Made by a program: the position numbers and the translations under genes | The notes under the pieces: model-generated | What the model was told of the DNA's origin: nothing | The model's input: the letters and a program-made list of their open reading frames with translations, nothing else | Database searches by the model: none | Part shown: in pieces, positions 35,390 to 44,415 of the stretch | How positions within the stretch are numbered: the first letter of the stretch is position 1 | How the letters are laid out: every line of letters starts with the position of its first letter | Assembly (NCBI GenBank): GCA_013694995.1 | Contig: JACDBH010000003.1 | Coordinates: 1-48,309 of the forward strand | DNA: 48,309 bases | From: Candidatus Saccharimonadota bacterium | GTDB taxonomy: Bacteria; Patescibacteriota; Saccharimonadia; Saccharimonadales; JACDBH01 | Direction of reading: 5' to 3'

Positions 35390-36095
35390 AGCTTAGGCCT
35401 TTAATTTTAGTCGGTAGGCTTCGTTGATCGCGGTAAGCTTTAGGTAGCATTTGCGCAGGTGACCATGTAGCAATAATAGTTTTAAGATCTGTTCCTGATT
35501 GGTACTTGCCGCTAAAACCATCATTACGACCTTTGCCATAGTTGCCATCTACTTCACCTGTCGTATGGAATACAGCTTGGGCAATACGTTCCCCGACAGG
35601 CAGCACAATTGTCTCGCGCTGATTAAGATTGAATATCTCAAGAGTTAAACGATTGATGTAACCCGGGTCTACCCAACCCGCATCAAAACAGACAGCTACG
35701 CCATTTCGTCCCCAACTCGAGCGGCTTTTAAGTTCATAAGCGCCTGGTGGTTTAATGCCAAAAAACTCATGAGTGTGAGCTAGGATTCGCTCGCCGGGTT
35801 TGAGGGCAATGACTGGATGATCGTCCGGTATATTTTTAAGTGGTTTAATGCCGTTCAAATCACACCAAGATTTATGAGGCATGGCTTCGTATGGGCCGTC
35901 AAAGTAGCGTTCGACATCTTCACGGTCAAAAGGATTGTATAAATTACGTTCATTGGTGCGCTCTACCCGGTAAAAATAGTATCCCAACGTCACATCCAAG
36001 GAGGCGTGGCTAATATGTCTTTCATCAAACGGCGTGCATACAATATGCCCGTCTTTTATAGCCTGGCGTATCTGAATATTACTATATACTCCCAC
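35382..36095 (-). CDS. dcd: dCTP deaminase
   Basis: HASLDVTLG, ALKPGERILAHTHEFFG, LKSRSSWGRNGVAV, AGWVDPGYINRLTLEIFN; SD GAGGTG before a GTG start. Confidence 0.93.
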   Translation of the reverse strand: MGVYSNIQIRQAIKDGHIVCTPFDERHISHASLDVTLGYYFYRVERTNERNLYNPFDREDVERYFDGPYEAMPHKSWCDLNGIKPLKNIPDDHPVIALKPGERILAHTHEFFGIKPPGAYELKSRSSWGRNGVAVCFDAGWVDPGYINRLTLEIFNLNQRETIVLPVGERIAQAVFHTTGEVDGNYGKGRNDGFSGKYQSGTDLKTIIATWSPAQMLPKAYRDQRSLPTKIKGLSYE

Positions 36096-36256
36096 GCAAC
36101 ACCTCACTTATTTCCTACATAGTGTACGGGTTGTCAAATAGCTTACGCAAGTAAACATTCAAGTAGTTTTTACAGCACATCGTGTACTTCGACAAACTGT
36201 CTTACGGCGAGCCTGGGCACCTCGGCCTGCAGGTCATTAGCATAAGCATAAGGGTG

Positions 36257-36285
36257 TTGACTTATAAGCATAAGTATGCTATAAT
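36257..36285 (+). promoter_or_regulatory. Near-consensus promoter TTGACT-N17-TATAAT
   Basis: TTGACT at 36257-36262, 17-nt spacer, TATAAT at 36280-36285; GCATA-AG-TATGC dyad in the spacer. Confidence 0.8.
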
Positions 36286-36288
36286 GAA

Positions 36289-36510
36289 ATGATGAACTTA
36301 GATTATGAACTATTGATGCCGGAAAATATGGCACAGCTACCTGAGGCCACAATACTAACCGATACAGTAGCCATCACTGACGAGCCGACTAAGAACGAGC
36401 CTACTAAGCCAGAAGAAGAGAGCGCTTATATGGTACAAGGATTTATAGTTATAGGTGGTATTGCCGCCATGCATTGGTTAAAAAATAGGCCCGGCAAAAC
36501 TAAGGAATAA
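36289..36510 (+). CDS. Small hypothetical protein with a hydrophobic segment
   Basis: Promoter directly upstream; ...EESAYMVQGFIVIGGIAAMHWLKNRPGKTKE. Confidence 0.6.
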   Translation: MMNLDYELLMPENMAQLPEATILTDTVAITDEPTKNEPTKPEEESAYMVQGFIVIGGIAAMHWLKNRPGKTKE

Positions 36511-36520
36511 ACCCTAAATC

Positions 36521-36568
36521 GCTCCAAATAAATAACCCCTACGATATACGGGGTTATTTATTTGGAGC
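36521..36568. terminator. Bidirectional terminator between convergent genes
   Basis: 19-bp perfect inverted repeat GCTCCAAATAAATAACCCC-TACGATATAC-GGGGTTATTTATTTGGAGC. Confidence 0.8.
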
Positions 36569-36575
36569 TTATTAA

Positions 36576-37562
36576 TTAAAGTTCGCTGATTAGTACCCTA
36601 ATTCCAGGGCCCATAGTCGTTGTGACGGTAATTGTTTTTACGTAGTTACCCTTGATACTGGACGGCTTGTTGGACTTAATCGATGCGAACACGGCCTGAG
36701 TATTTTCATTTAATTTATCGGCACCAAAGCTGACTTTGCCAACACCTAAATGGACAATGCCGGTGGAATCAACGCGATATTCAACCCTGCCCGCCTTAGA
36801 TTGTTGAACTGCTTTAACTACATCTGGGGTTACGGTCCCACTTTTCGGATTAGGCATAAGGCCTTTGGGACCTAAGATACGAGCAAACTTACCGAGCTTA
36901 GCCATCAAGGCCGGGGTAGCTATAAGGATATCGAAGTCAATTTTGCCTTTTTCTATTTCTTTCAAAAGTTCTTCGTGTCCAGCTATATCAGCACCGGCTT
37001 TTTTAGCCGCTGCAGCGTCATCGGCTTCAGCCAATACGGCCACCCGGACGGTTTTGCCTGTGCCGTTAGGTAAGACTAAATTATCGCGGACATTCTGGTC
37101 GGCCTGCCTTGGGTCAACACCCAGGTTGATATGTAGTTCTACTGTAGAATCAAATTTTGTAGTTGCAGTTTTAATCGCAAGTTCAAGTGCTTCCTTAATG
37201 CCATACTGCTTATCTTTTTCAATTAGTTTAGCTGCCGCACGGAATTTTTTACCAGCCCGCTCCTCATGCGTACGGGTCGGAGCTTTAACCGGCTTTTTGG
37301 CCTCAACAGTCTGAGCTTCGGTTTTAGTTGCTTTGCGGGCTTCTTTAGCTTGTAATTCCTCAGCTTCTTTTATTGCTTTGGGGCTATGCTTGCCTGCCTT
37401 GGTTGTTGTCTTTTTTGGTGCTTCTGTTACTTCTTGTCCTTGCTGATTTGCTTCAGTCGGAGTCGCAATACTTTCTTGAATAATCCCATCTTTTTTCTCC
37501 TCAACTTTTTTTACTTTAGATTTTTTACTTGCTGTTTTCACAGGCTTCTTAACTTCTGCCAT
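36576..37562 (-). CDS. rplA: 50S ribosomal protein L1 with a ~115-aa charged N-terminal extension
   Basis: L1 core FDSTVELHINLGVDPRQADQNVR...ILGPKGLMPNPKSGTVT; extension rich in Lys/Glu/Ala; start set by AAAGGA. Confidence 0.95.
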   Translation of the reverse strand: MAEVKKPVKTASKKSKVKKVEEKKDGIIQESIATPTEANQQGQEVTEAPKKTTTKAGKHSPKAIKEAEELQAKEARKATKTEAQTVEAKKPVKAPTRTHEERAGKKFRAAAKLIEKDKQYGIKEALELAIKTATTKFDSTVELHINLGVDPRQADQNVRDNLVLPNGTGKTVRVAVLAEADDAAAAKKAGADIAGHEELLKEIEKGKIDFDILIATPALMAKLGKFARILGPKGLMPNPKSGTVTPDVVKAVQQSKAGRVEYRVDSTGIVHLGVGKVSFGADKLNENTQAVFASIKSNKPSSIKGNYVKTITVTTTMGPGIRVLISEL

Positions 37563-37661
37563 TTTCTTCATCCTTTCGTGGTGCAAGCGTCTTAAATTCA
37601 GCGGACTCCCACAAATTATACTAATAAGTAAATTATATAAAAATACAGAGGTAAAAGCAAC

Positions 37662-37959
37662 TTATTTGCCGTCGCCTAGCCGATCTATATGAAGCGCGTT
37701 AACGATTAATTGGCCAAAAGCATTTTGATGCAGTTCGTCACTTGCTAGACTTTTTTCCATTTCATAATGCAAATCATCGTAGCCTATTACTAGTGTTCCA
37801 TGTCTTTGTAGTTCAATTTCCCAGCCCTCTAAGGACTTTTGAATTAAAAACTTTGCTTCTGTACTGTTAGGATTATCCTCAGCCTTTTTTAAAAGTAGTC
37901 CTGCAGCCCGCCCATTCGATATAATGTTTTTCTTCCGGCCTAGGATTTTTAATTACCAT
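37662..37959 (-). pseudogene. Small hypothetical gene with an apparent single-nucleotide frameshift
   Basis: MVIKNPRPEEKHYIEW in one frame continues in the next as GRAAGLLLKKAEDNPNSTEAKFLIQKSLEGWEIELQRHGTLVIGYDDLHYEMEKSLASDELHQNAFGQLIVNALHIDRLGDGK*; the switch falls in GAATGGGCGGGC. Confidence 0.55.
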
Positions 37960-37985
37960 GTGCTTTTCCTGACCGCTGTAGCCGC

Positions 37986-38261
37986 TCACTGTTCAACCTC
38001 TGACATTTGTGTATCAGTTTTCAAGATCCGTTCGTAGTGATCTGCAGTTATAAACCCCCAAGGGATTACCGGTTGATCGCTAATATAATTTTCACTAATC
38101 TCAGCGGGCGGTTCCCAACCTGTAATTTCTAGAAGGTCTTTTAACGCCTTAACTCGTCTGTCGTTAATAGTCTCTCTTACTTTTGCCGAGTGAGGCAGAT
38201 CACCGCTTATCGGTTGTTTAGAAAACATTTTCCATAGTTCCGGGTGTGAGTGAGTTGCCAT
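37986..38261 (-). CDS. Hypothetical protein (91 aa) between rplK and rplA
   Basis: MATHSHPELWKMFSKQPISGDLPHSAKVRETINDRRVKALKDLLEITGWEPP... Confidence 0.6.
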   Translation of the reverse strand: MATHSHPELWKMFSKQPISGDLPHSAKVRETINDRRVKALKDLLEITGWEPPAEISENYISDQPVIPWGFITADHYERILKTDTQMSEVEQ

Positions 38262-38265
38262 TGGC

Positions 38266-38697
38266 CTACTCAATTTCCACGCCCATCGAACGGGCGGTAC
38301 CGGCAACCATTTTCTTAACTGATTCGAGACTTTCGGCATTCATGTCAATCATTTTAGCTTCGGCAATTTCCGTTAGCTGGGTATGGCTGAGTTTTTTACC
38401 AATTTTTTCCTTATTTGGCACACCAGAACCCTTGTCAATCTTTAGTGAGGCACGTATAAGGTCGTCTGTTGGCGTGCCTACAAATCGCCATTTCATAGTT
38501 TTATCTTCAAATATAGTAATATGAACAGTCAGGTTTTGACCCATCTTATCCTTGGTTGCGTCGTTGAATGGTCCAATAAAGTCCATCATGTTGACGCCGT
38601 ATTGTCCAAGAGTGCTACCAACTGGCGGTGCCGCTGAAGCTTGTCCACCCCTTATCTTCATTTTCAAATTTGCTCTGATCTTTTTGGCTTCCGCCAT
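38266..38697 (-). CDS. rplK: 50S ribosomal protein L11
   Basis: GGQASAAPPVGSTLGQYGVNMMDFIGPFNDAT; VAGTARSMGVEIE. Confidence 0.97.
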   Translation of the reverse strand: MAEAKKIRANLKMKIRGGQASAAPPVGSTLGQYGVNMMDFIGPFNDATKDKMGQNLTVHITIFEDKTMKWRFVGTPTDDLIRASLKIDKGSGVPNKEKIGKKLSHTQLTEIAEAKMIDMNAESLESVKKMVAGTARSMGVEIE

Positions 38698-38819
38698 AGT
38701 ATTTCCTTTTATTAAATGGGAGGTTTAGAAGCTTCTCCCGGCCGTAACATTGCGTAACTAAGGTCAGATTATACTATAGTTTACCCCTGTTGTCTATAGT
38801 AAGTTAGTATAGACTAAAA

Positions 38820-39863
38820 CTATCGAAACTCAGCCAATAAAGTCGCAGACTCGGGATTATCTTTAAGTCTCTTGAGGGCGCTATTAATACGCCGACGAGC
38901 TGCCTCACCGGTAGCATTTATGTCTTTGCCAATTTCCTTTAAGGTTTTAGGCTTATTGCCATTTAAACCAAACCGGCTCTCTATGAGAGCTCGATCTTGA
39001 CTGCTCAGTGTTGAAAGTAGTTTATCAAATAGCTCTAAATTTTCTACCGCTATTAAAGTATCTTCGGGACTCATGTCTTTAGAAGCAATTACGTCCTCCA
39101 ACGAGGCCTCAGGAAAATCAGCATTAATGGGTTTGTTAAGGGAAACTGGGTTGGCTAATCTGTACAACTGCGCCTGTGCTGGGTTAAGGGCGTTACTATC
39201 GTTACCAGCTTCTCTGAGAGCCGCTCGTATATTCGAACTTACTTCGCTTGGAAGATGTATAGTGGGAGAGTTGTCAATTGCTCTACCGATACTTTGGCGG
39301 ATCCAAAATGTAGCATAAGTCGAGAATTTAAAACCTCGTTTCCAATCGAATTTTTCCACAGCACGTTTCAGACCAATATTACCCGCACTTATATAATCCA
39401 TAACATCCGTTGTGGGTTTTTCAGGATAGTTTTTGGCAATACTTACTACCAGGCGCAAGTTTGCCAATATAAATTCTTGTTTTGCCTGGACAGCCTCTTT
39501 AAGTACAGACTCATACTTTAATGGATCTTCGCCCTCAGCGATCCTGGAACTGGCTTCTTGTCCGGCATGCACTTTCTTAGATAGTTCAGTTTCTTTCTCA
39601 GTATTTATTAAGGGAATTTTTCCGATATCATTTAGGTACAAACCAATTGATTCCTGTAATTTTGAGCTGCTGCGCCTGGTCCTTTTAATATTTTCAGCCC
39701 TTTGCAATGATATATCTCTTACTGGTAGGACAACTGGTTGCTCTGCAGGCTCCATAAAAGTGTCATTTACTATTTCCACCTCGATTCCGACTAGACTGAG
39801 CAGAGACTGCTTAGTTTGCTCGATTATTTCCGGTTCGCTTATGACCTCTTGATTGGCAGACAC
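38820..39863 (-). CDS. Sigma-70 family RNA polymerase sigma factor
   Basis: ANLRLVVSIAKNYP, DYISAGNIGLKRAVEKFDWKRGFKFSTYATFWIRQSIGRAI, SRFGLNG...TLKEIGKDINATGEAARRRINSALKRLK; SD GGAG before a GTG start. Confidence 0.94.
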   Translation of the reverse strand: MSANQEVISEPEIIEQTKQSLLSLVGIEVEIVNDTFMEPAEQPVVLPVRDISLQRAENIKRTRRSSSKLQESIGLYLNDIGKIPLINTEKETELSKKVHAGQEASSRIAEGEDPLKYESVLKEAVQAKQEFILANLRLVVSIAKNYPEKPTTDVMDYISAGNIGLKRAVEKFDWKRGFKFSTYATFWIRQSIGRAIDNSPTIHLPSEVSSNIRAALREAGNDSNALNPAQAQLYRLANPVSLNKPINADFPEASLEDVIASKDMSPEDTLIAVENLELFDKLLSTLSSQDRALIESRFGLNGNKPKTLKEIGKDINATGEAARRRINSALKRLKDNPESATLLAEFR

Positions 39864-39935
39864 TATTAAACTCCTTCTACATTCTCAGATTACATAGTCA
39901 GTAGAGCAATGACAAGCCTGTAGCTTTTATAAAAA

Positions 39936-40478
39936 TTAGGTCTTTTTGACCTGCAGGCTGTCGAGTTCTACTGGGGTTTCACGGCCAAACATATTAACCA
40001 ACACCTTGAGCTTACCTTTTTGAACGTCAATTTCGTTTATCGCCCCGTCAAAGCCCTTGAATGGACCATCGGTGATATTAACAACATCGCCAAGAGAGTA
40101 ATCAATCTTGTGCTTTGGCTCATCCCTGCCCATCCGCTTCATAATCTTTTCAATCTCATCCCCTTCTACAGGAGTGGGTTCGGTGCCGGTACCGACAAAA
40201 CCGGTAACACTTGGTGTATTGCGGACAATGTACCATGCATCTTCGCTTAGTTTCATCTGTACCAACACATAACCTTGGAATATACGCTTTTCGACTACTT
40301 TGCGTTTGCCATTCTTGATTTCAATCATTTTTTCTTTTGGAACTAGAACCTGGAAAATCTTATCTTTCATATCCAAGCTTTCGGCACGCTGACGAATACT
40401 TACAGCGACCTTTTCTTCATAACCGCTATAGGTATGAATGGCATACCACTGTTTTGAGGTGTCGTAACGTTTGTTCAT
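39936..40478 (-). CDS. nusG: Transcription termination/antitermination protein NusG
   Basis: KQWYAIHTYSGYEEKVA, RKVVEKRIFQGYVLVQM, VRNTPSVTGFVG, GDVVNITDGPFKGFDGAI. Confidence 0.97.
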   Translation of the reverse strand: MNKRYDTSKQWYAIHTYSGYEEKVAVSIRQRAESLDMKDKIFQVLVPKEKMIEIKNGKRKVVEKRIFQGYVLVQMKLSEDAWYIVRNTPSVTGFVGTGTEPTPVEGDEIEKIMKRMGRDEPKHKIDYSLGDVVNITDGPFKGFDGAINEIDVQKGKLKVLVNMFGRETPVELDSLQVKKT

Positions 40479-40879
40479 GATCGGAATACTATCCTTCGTA
40501 TTACTTTATCTAACACATAGTCGGTACCAGCTGCCAGGGTGCCAAACATAACTGCAAAAATCAACACAGCTAGCGTTAGCTTCCAGGTGTCCCGTCGGCT
40601 TGGCCAGGCAACTTGCCGGACTTCTTTATAGGCATTGCGGAAATATTTAGGCCATAGGATAAGACCTAAGATCCGTGTTATAAAACGTACCGGACGCAAT
40701 CTGAATGGCCACGAAATTATCCGTGCTGGCCTGCGTAGTGGCTTTATAGCGGCACTGGCTACTCGTCGGATATGCCGGCGCGGCGTTTTGACCGACTTGG
40801 CCTCAGCCTTGGCAGTCGCTTTCTCACTACGCTGTCTTACTGTCTCTGTCTTGCGAACCCTTGGTTTATGTACTGCCAC
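40475..40879 (-). CDS. secE: Preprotein translocase subunit SecE with a basic N-terminal extension
   Basis: YFRNAYKEVRQVAWPSRRDTWKLTLAVLIFAVMFGTLAAGTDYVLDKVI. Confidence 0.93.
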   Translation of the reverse strand: MAVHKPRVRKTETVRQRSEKATAKAEAKSVKTPRRHIRRVASAAIKPLRRPARIISWPFRLRPVRFITRILGLILWPKYFRNAYKEVRQVAWPSRRDTWKLTLAVLIFAVMFGTLAAGTDYVLDKVIRRIVFRS

Positions 40880-41019
40880 CTAATATTGTCCCCTTTGTAA
40901 TCAAAAAGCCTACCATTACAGTAGGCCGTCACCTGTCAATATAGCGCCGAGTTCTTTACTTGTCAATATTTGACGATTACATTCCTAACCATAAGCACGA
41001 AGGTGCTATAGTAATACCC

Positions 41020-42525
41020 ATGATGGATGTGCCTATTAGGGCAGCCTTAATTATCGGTCTTTTAGGCATGGTGCTAGAGTTTGCAGCTATATTTATAACG
41101 GCGTATAGCGTGCGCAGAGCTTTACATAGCGGTGTGTTAATCTTGACTGCCTTTGCATTTACTACTCTGTTGTCGTTGTCACCTTCTGTTCCTACTGCCT
41201 TGATAGCATTCGTGGCTTTTTACCGGCTTCTAAACAGCATGCGCGTACTGGCCGGGCGAATGCATGAACGGCACAGTATTTTAGTTGTGCGCCGGTCGTC
41301 GAGGTATTTACTTACTTATCAAGCCGTAACGGTAGTTTTGTTAATAATTAGCTTACTATTTACTATTTCTATTCATACCTGGCTATACCTAATCCTTACT
41401 TTAGCTGTGATTGTAGCTCTAATATTGGCCCTATCAACCCGAAGAACATTAGCCAAGTCGAAAATTAAGCCACACGAAGATTTTATACCTGATGAGGATT
41501 TGCCGACGTTAAGTGTATGTATTCCAGCCCGCAATGAAACAGAGGATTTATCTCACTGCCTAGTCTCAGTAATCGCCAGTGATTATCCAAAGTTGGAAAT
41601 CATTGTTTTGGACGATTGTTCGCATGATAAAACTTCCGAAATTATTAAGGGGTTTGCCCAGGATGGTGTCCGATTTATTGCTGGAAATCCGCCCGCTAGA
41701 AACTGGGTGGCTAAAAACCAAGCCTATCAAGCATTAGCGGATGCAGCCAGCGGTGAGCTTTTGTTATTCTGTGGCGTCGATACCCGTTTCCGACCGGAAA
41801 CGTTGCGCAGTATGGTGGCAACCATGCAAAAGCGCAAGAAAAGGATGTTATCCATTCTGCCTTTGATGAAGCTGCGTAACCGGCAAGCGGCTTTAGTACA
41901 ACCAATGAGATATTGGTGGGAACTGGCATTACCTAGACGCCTCTTTAATCGGCCGCCGGTACTAAGTACTTGTTGGATAATCCAGGCCACTTCATTAAAG
42001 AAACTAGGAGGCTTTTCGGCAGTCAGCAACAGCATTGTGCCCGAATCATACCTAGCTCATGAACTAACTAAAATTGACAGATATAGTTTTATGAGAAGCA
42101 GCGGCAAATTAGTCGTAATTACTGGTAAAAAGCTTGAAGAGCAGGTGCAAACGGCAATCCGTACTCGTTACCCCCAGCTTCGCAAGCGGCCGGAAGCGGT
42201 TGCAGTCTTAGCATTTATGGAAATAAGTTGCCTTGTTGCTCCGGCGGCAATTTTCATCGCTGGATTTTTCACACCTTTAGGGGGAATCTGGCTACTGTCC
42301 GGTGTCTGTATTGTATTACTTGCATATATACAACTACGGATTCTTAAAGCTTGCGGCCAGGAAGATCTTAGCTTTGGGGTGGCAGTATTACCTATAGTTA
42401 TTTGCTTGGAGCTTGGGCTAATCCATGTGTCTATGTGGCGCTATGAATTTGGGATGGTCGAGTGGAAAGAGCGGAATATTTGTATACCGGTAATGCACTA
42501 TATTGCTAGGCTACCTAAAGCTTAG
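41020..42525 (+). CDS. Membrane glycosyltransferase family 2
   Basis: N-terminal TMs; LSVCIPARNETEDLSHCLVSVIASDYPKLEIIVLDDCSHDKT; FCGVDTRF. ATG at 41020 sits 7 nt after TATAGT; the ORF track starts at TTG 40960. Confidence 0.87.
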   Translation: MMDVPIRAALIIGLLGMVLEFAAIFITAYSVRRALHSGVLILTAFAFTTLLSLSPSVPTALIAFVAFYRLLNSMRVLAGRMHERHSILVVRRSSRYLLTYQAVTVVLLIISLLFTISIHTWLYLILTLAVIVALILALSTRRTLAKSKIKPHEDFIPDEDLPTLSVCIPARNETEDLSHCLVSVIASDYPKLEIIVLDDCSHDKTSEIIKGFAQDGVRFIAGNPPARNWVAKNQAYQALADAASGELLLFCGVDTRFRPETLRSMVATMQKRKKRMLSILPLMKLRNRQAALVQPMRYWWELALPRRLFNRPPVLSTCWIIQATSLKKLGGFSAVSNSIVPESYLAHELTKIDRYSFMRSSGKLVVITGKKLEEQVQTAIRTRYPQLRKRPEAVAVLAFMEISCLVAPAAIFIAGFFTPLGGIWLLSGVCIVLLAYIQLRILKACGQEDLSFGVAVLPIVICLELGLIHVSMWRYEFGMVEWKERNICIPVMHYIARLPKA

Positions 42526-43652
42526 TTTTTTTCCGCGGGTGCAGCGTTGTTATTCTGGTTCGGTATAAAGATAGTAAAAGTCGAACCTCTATCCAGTACA
42601 CTGTCTAGCTTGATCTCAGCATTTATAAGTTTGGCAAGTTTACGGGTTACATATAGGCCCAGCCCTGTACCGCTGTTTTTCCGTGTACGGAAATCTTCGG
42701 AGCGGAAGAACTTGTTGAATATCTGCTCCTGATCGTTTTTGCTGATACCTATTCCTGTATCCGTAATCGTGAAGTTTACGCCGTTTCCTGCCGGCTTGGC
42801 TCCGATAGTAATAGTTCCGCTCTCGGTATATTTAATTGCGTTAGTTATAAAGTTCTGCAGGATTTCGCGGACATAGAGAGAGCTGGAGTGCAACAGCTCA
42901 AGTGACGGATCTATATTTACCTGCAAGGACAGGTTTTTCTTTTCGACACTTGGGCGATAATTGTCCGATAAGTTGGTGAGGAGCTGGTGGACATTAATAG
43001 ATACGATATTAACATCCAGCGTGCCGTTTTCGGCCCTAGAAAGCGTCGACAAGTCATTTATTAGGCTACTAAGAAACAAAATCTGGTCATGTGCCTGATG
43101 AACGGCACTGGTAATCGCCGATGCGTCACCGCCTTTATCTATAACTAGTGTGGCATTACTAAGGTTACCCTCAGCAATCGTGACCGGTGTGCGAAGCTCA
43201 TGGCTTACTACACTAATAAACTCATCCCGCTCTTCTTCCAGGCTTTTCTCATGGGTAATATCACGTACTAGTAGCACAAAGCCGCCTTGACTATCGCTGC
43301 CATAGCTGGGGTGGACAGGTGCTATGCTAAGGTAAATATTGACGATGCTGTTATCGCTGTAATGCAGCCGGTAATCACGTGATATAGTCTGAGTCTTAGT
43401 TTCTAAAACTAGCCTGGTTCCATCAATTGGTTGATCTGTTTCATCAAACAATTTAAGGGTGTTACCGATATAACCGCCTTCTAAAGCCGAATTGCTGTCA
43501 AGCACATTAAGCGCGGCACCATTGTAGGACATGATTCTGCCTTGTTCGTCGGTGGCAATTACTCCATCGGCCATACTGTTTATGAGGGCGCGGAGCTGAG
43601 CATGTTCCAGGTTTATTAAGTTTTGACGGTCCTGGTCCGTTTCAGGAATCAT
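42522..43652 (-). CDS. PAS-domain sensor histidine kinase
   Basis: ISVVSHELRTPVTIAEGNL (H box), LQNFITNAIKYT (N), ITDTGIGISKND (G1), GTGLGLYVTRKL (G2). Confidence 0.96.
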   Translation of the reverse strand: MIPETDQDRQNLINLEHAQLRALINSMADGVIATDEQGRIMSYNGAALNVLDSNSALEGGYIGNTLKLFDETDQPIDGTRLVLETKTQTISRDYRLHYSDNSIVNIYLSIAPVHPSYGSDSQGGFVLLVRDITHEKSLEEERDEFISVVSHELRTPVTIAEGNLSNATLVIDKGGDASAITSAVHQAHDQILFLSSLINDLSTLSRAENGTLDVNIVSINVHQLLTNLSDNYRPSVEKKNLSLQVNIDPSLELLHSSSLYVREILQNFITNAIKYTESGTITIGAKPAGNGVNFTITDTGIGISKNDQEQIFNKFFRSEDFRTRKNSGTGLGLYVTRKLAKLINAEIKLDSVLDRGSTFTIFIPNQNNNAAPAEKN

Positions 43653-43697
43653 AAGCGTATTATGTCAGAAAATATCAAAACAACCGCTATTAAATTG

Positions 43698-44408
43698 CTA
43701 AATCGTTGCTTTAACGGCGGTCTGGTAATTTTTTAATTCTTTGCGCAGCTTTTTAGGGTTAGGGATTATACTTGCGAAACGCTGCCAGAATTCAGGGCTG
43801 TGGTTTAAATGTTCGGTGTGGACTAGCTCGTGGACTAGGACATAATCTATCAAGTTCCAAGGTATCTGCATTAAAAACAAATTAAGAGTTATTTCGTTAT
43901 GTTGGCTACAACTGCCCCAGCGTGATGATAACTTCTTAACAGTAACCGATTTATAGTTGAAATCATGGTTAGCAGCCAAGACTTTCAATCTTTGAGGCAG
44001 TAATTGTTCAGATTCTTTTTTGAGGGCACGAATTGCTCCACGGACAGCCGACACTTGGGCTTTGGTATGATTTTCAGACATACCCAGGGGAAGTTGAACG
44101 GTTATTAAATTATTAGTAATCCTAACAGATGGTTTGATAGCCGTATTGCTGCTAACAAACTGCAACCTATGAGCTTTGCCGATTCTATCACCGTGGGTTA
44201 GGCCGAATGGCTTTGATGGCCGGTGCTTAATGATCCACTCCTGCCGCTGCAATGCAAATTGAAGTCCGGTTTGGTACGGCACCCAGAATGGTAGGCTGAC
44301 TCGGATGTCGCCGTTACGTGCAAAGCTTAAACGAATATTACGGCTTCCTTTTCGCTTATGAAGCTGAACGGTACCAATTTGATCAAGCTCTACTACTTTT
44401 GCTGCCAT
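43698..44408 (-). CDS. YgjP-like/DUF45 metallopeptidase
   Basis: SSRWGSCSQHNEITLNLFLMQIPWNLIDYVLVHELVHTEHLNHSPEFW. Confidence 0.92.
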   Translation of the reverse strand: MAAKVVELDQIGTVQLHKRKGSRNIRLSFARNGDIRVSLPFWVPYQTGLQFALQRQEWIIKHRPSKPFGLTHGDRIGKAHRLQFVSSNTAIKPSVRITNNLITVQLPLGMSENHTKAQVSAVRGAIRALKKESEQLLPQRLKVLAANHDFNYKSVTVKKLSSRWGSCSQHNEITLNLFLMQIPWNLIDYVLVHELVHTEHLNHSPEFWQRFASIIPNPKKLRKELKNYQTAVKATI

Positions 44409-44415
44409 TAATAAA

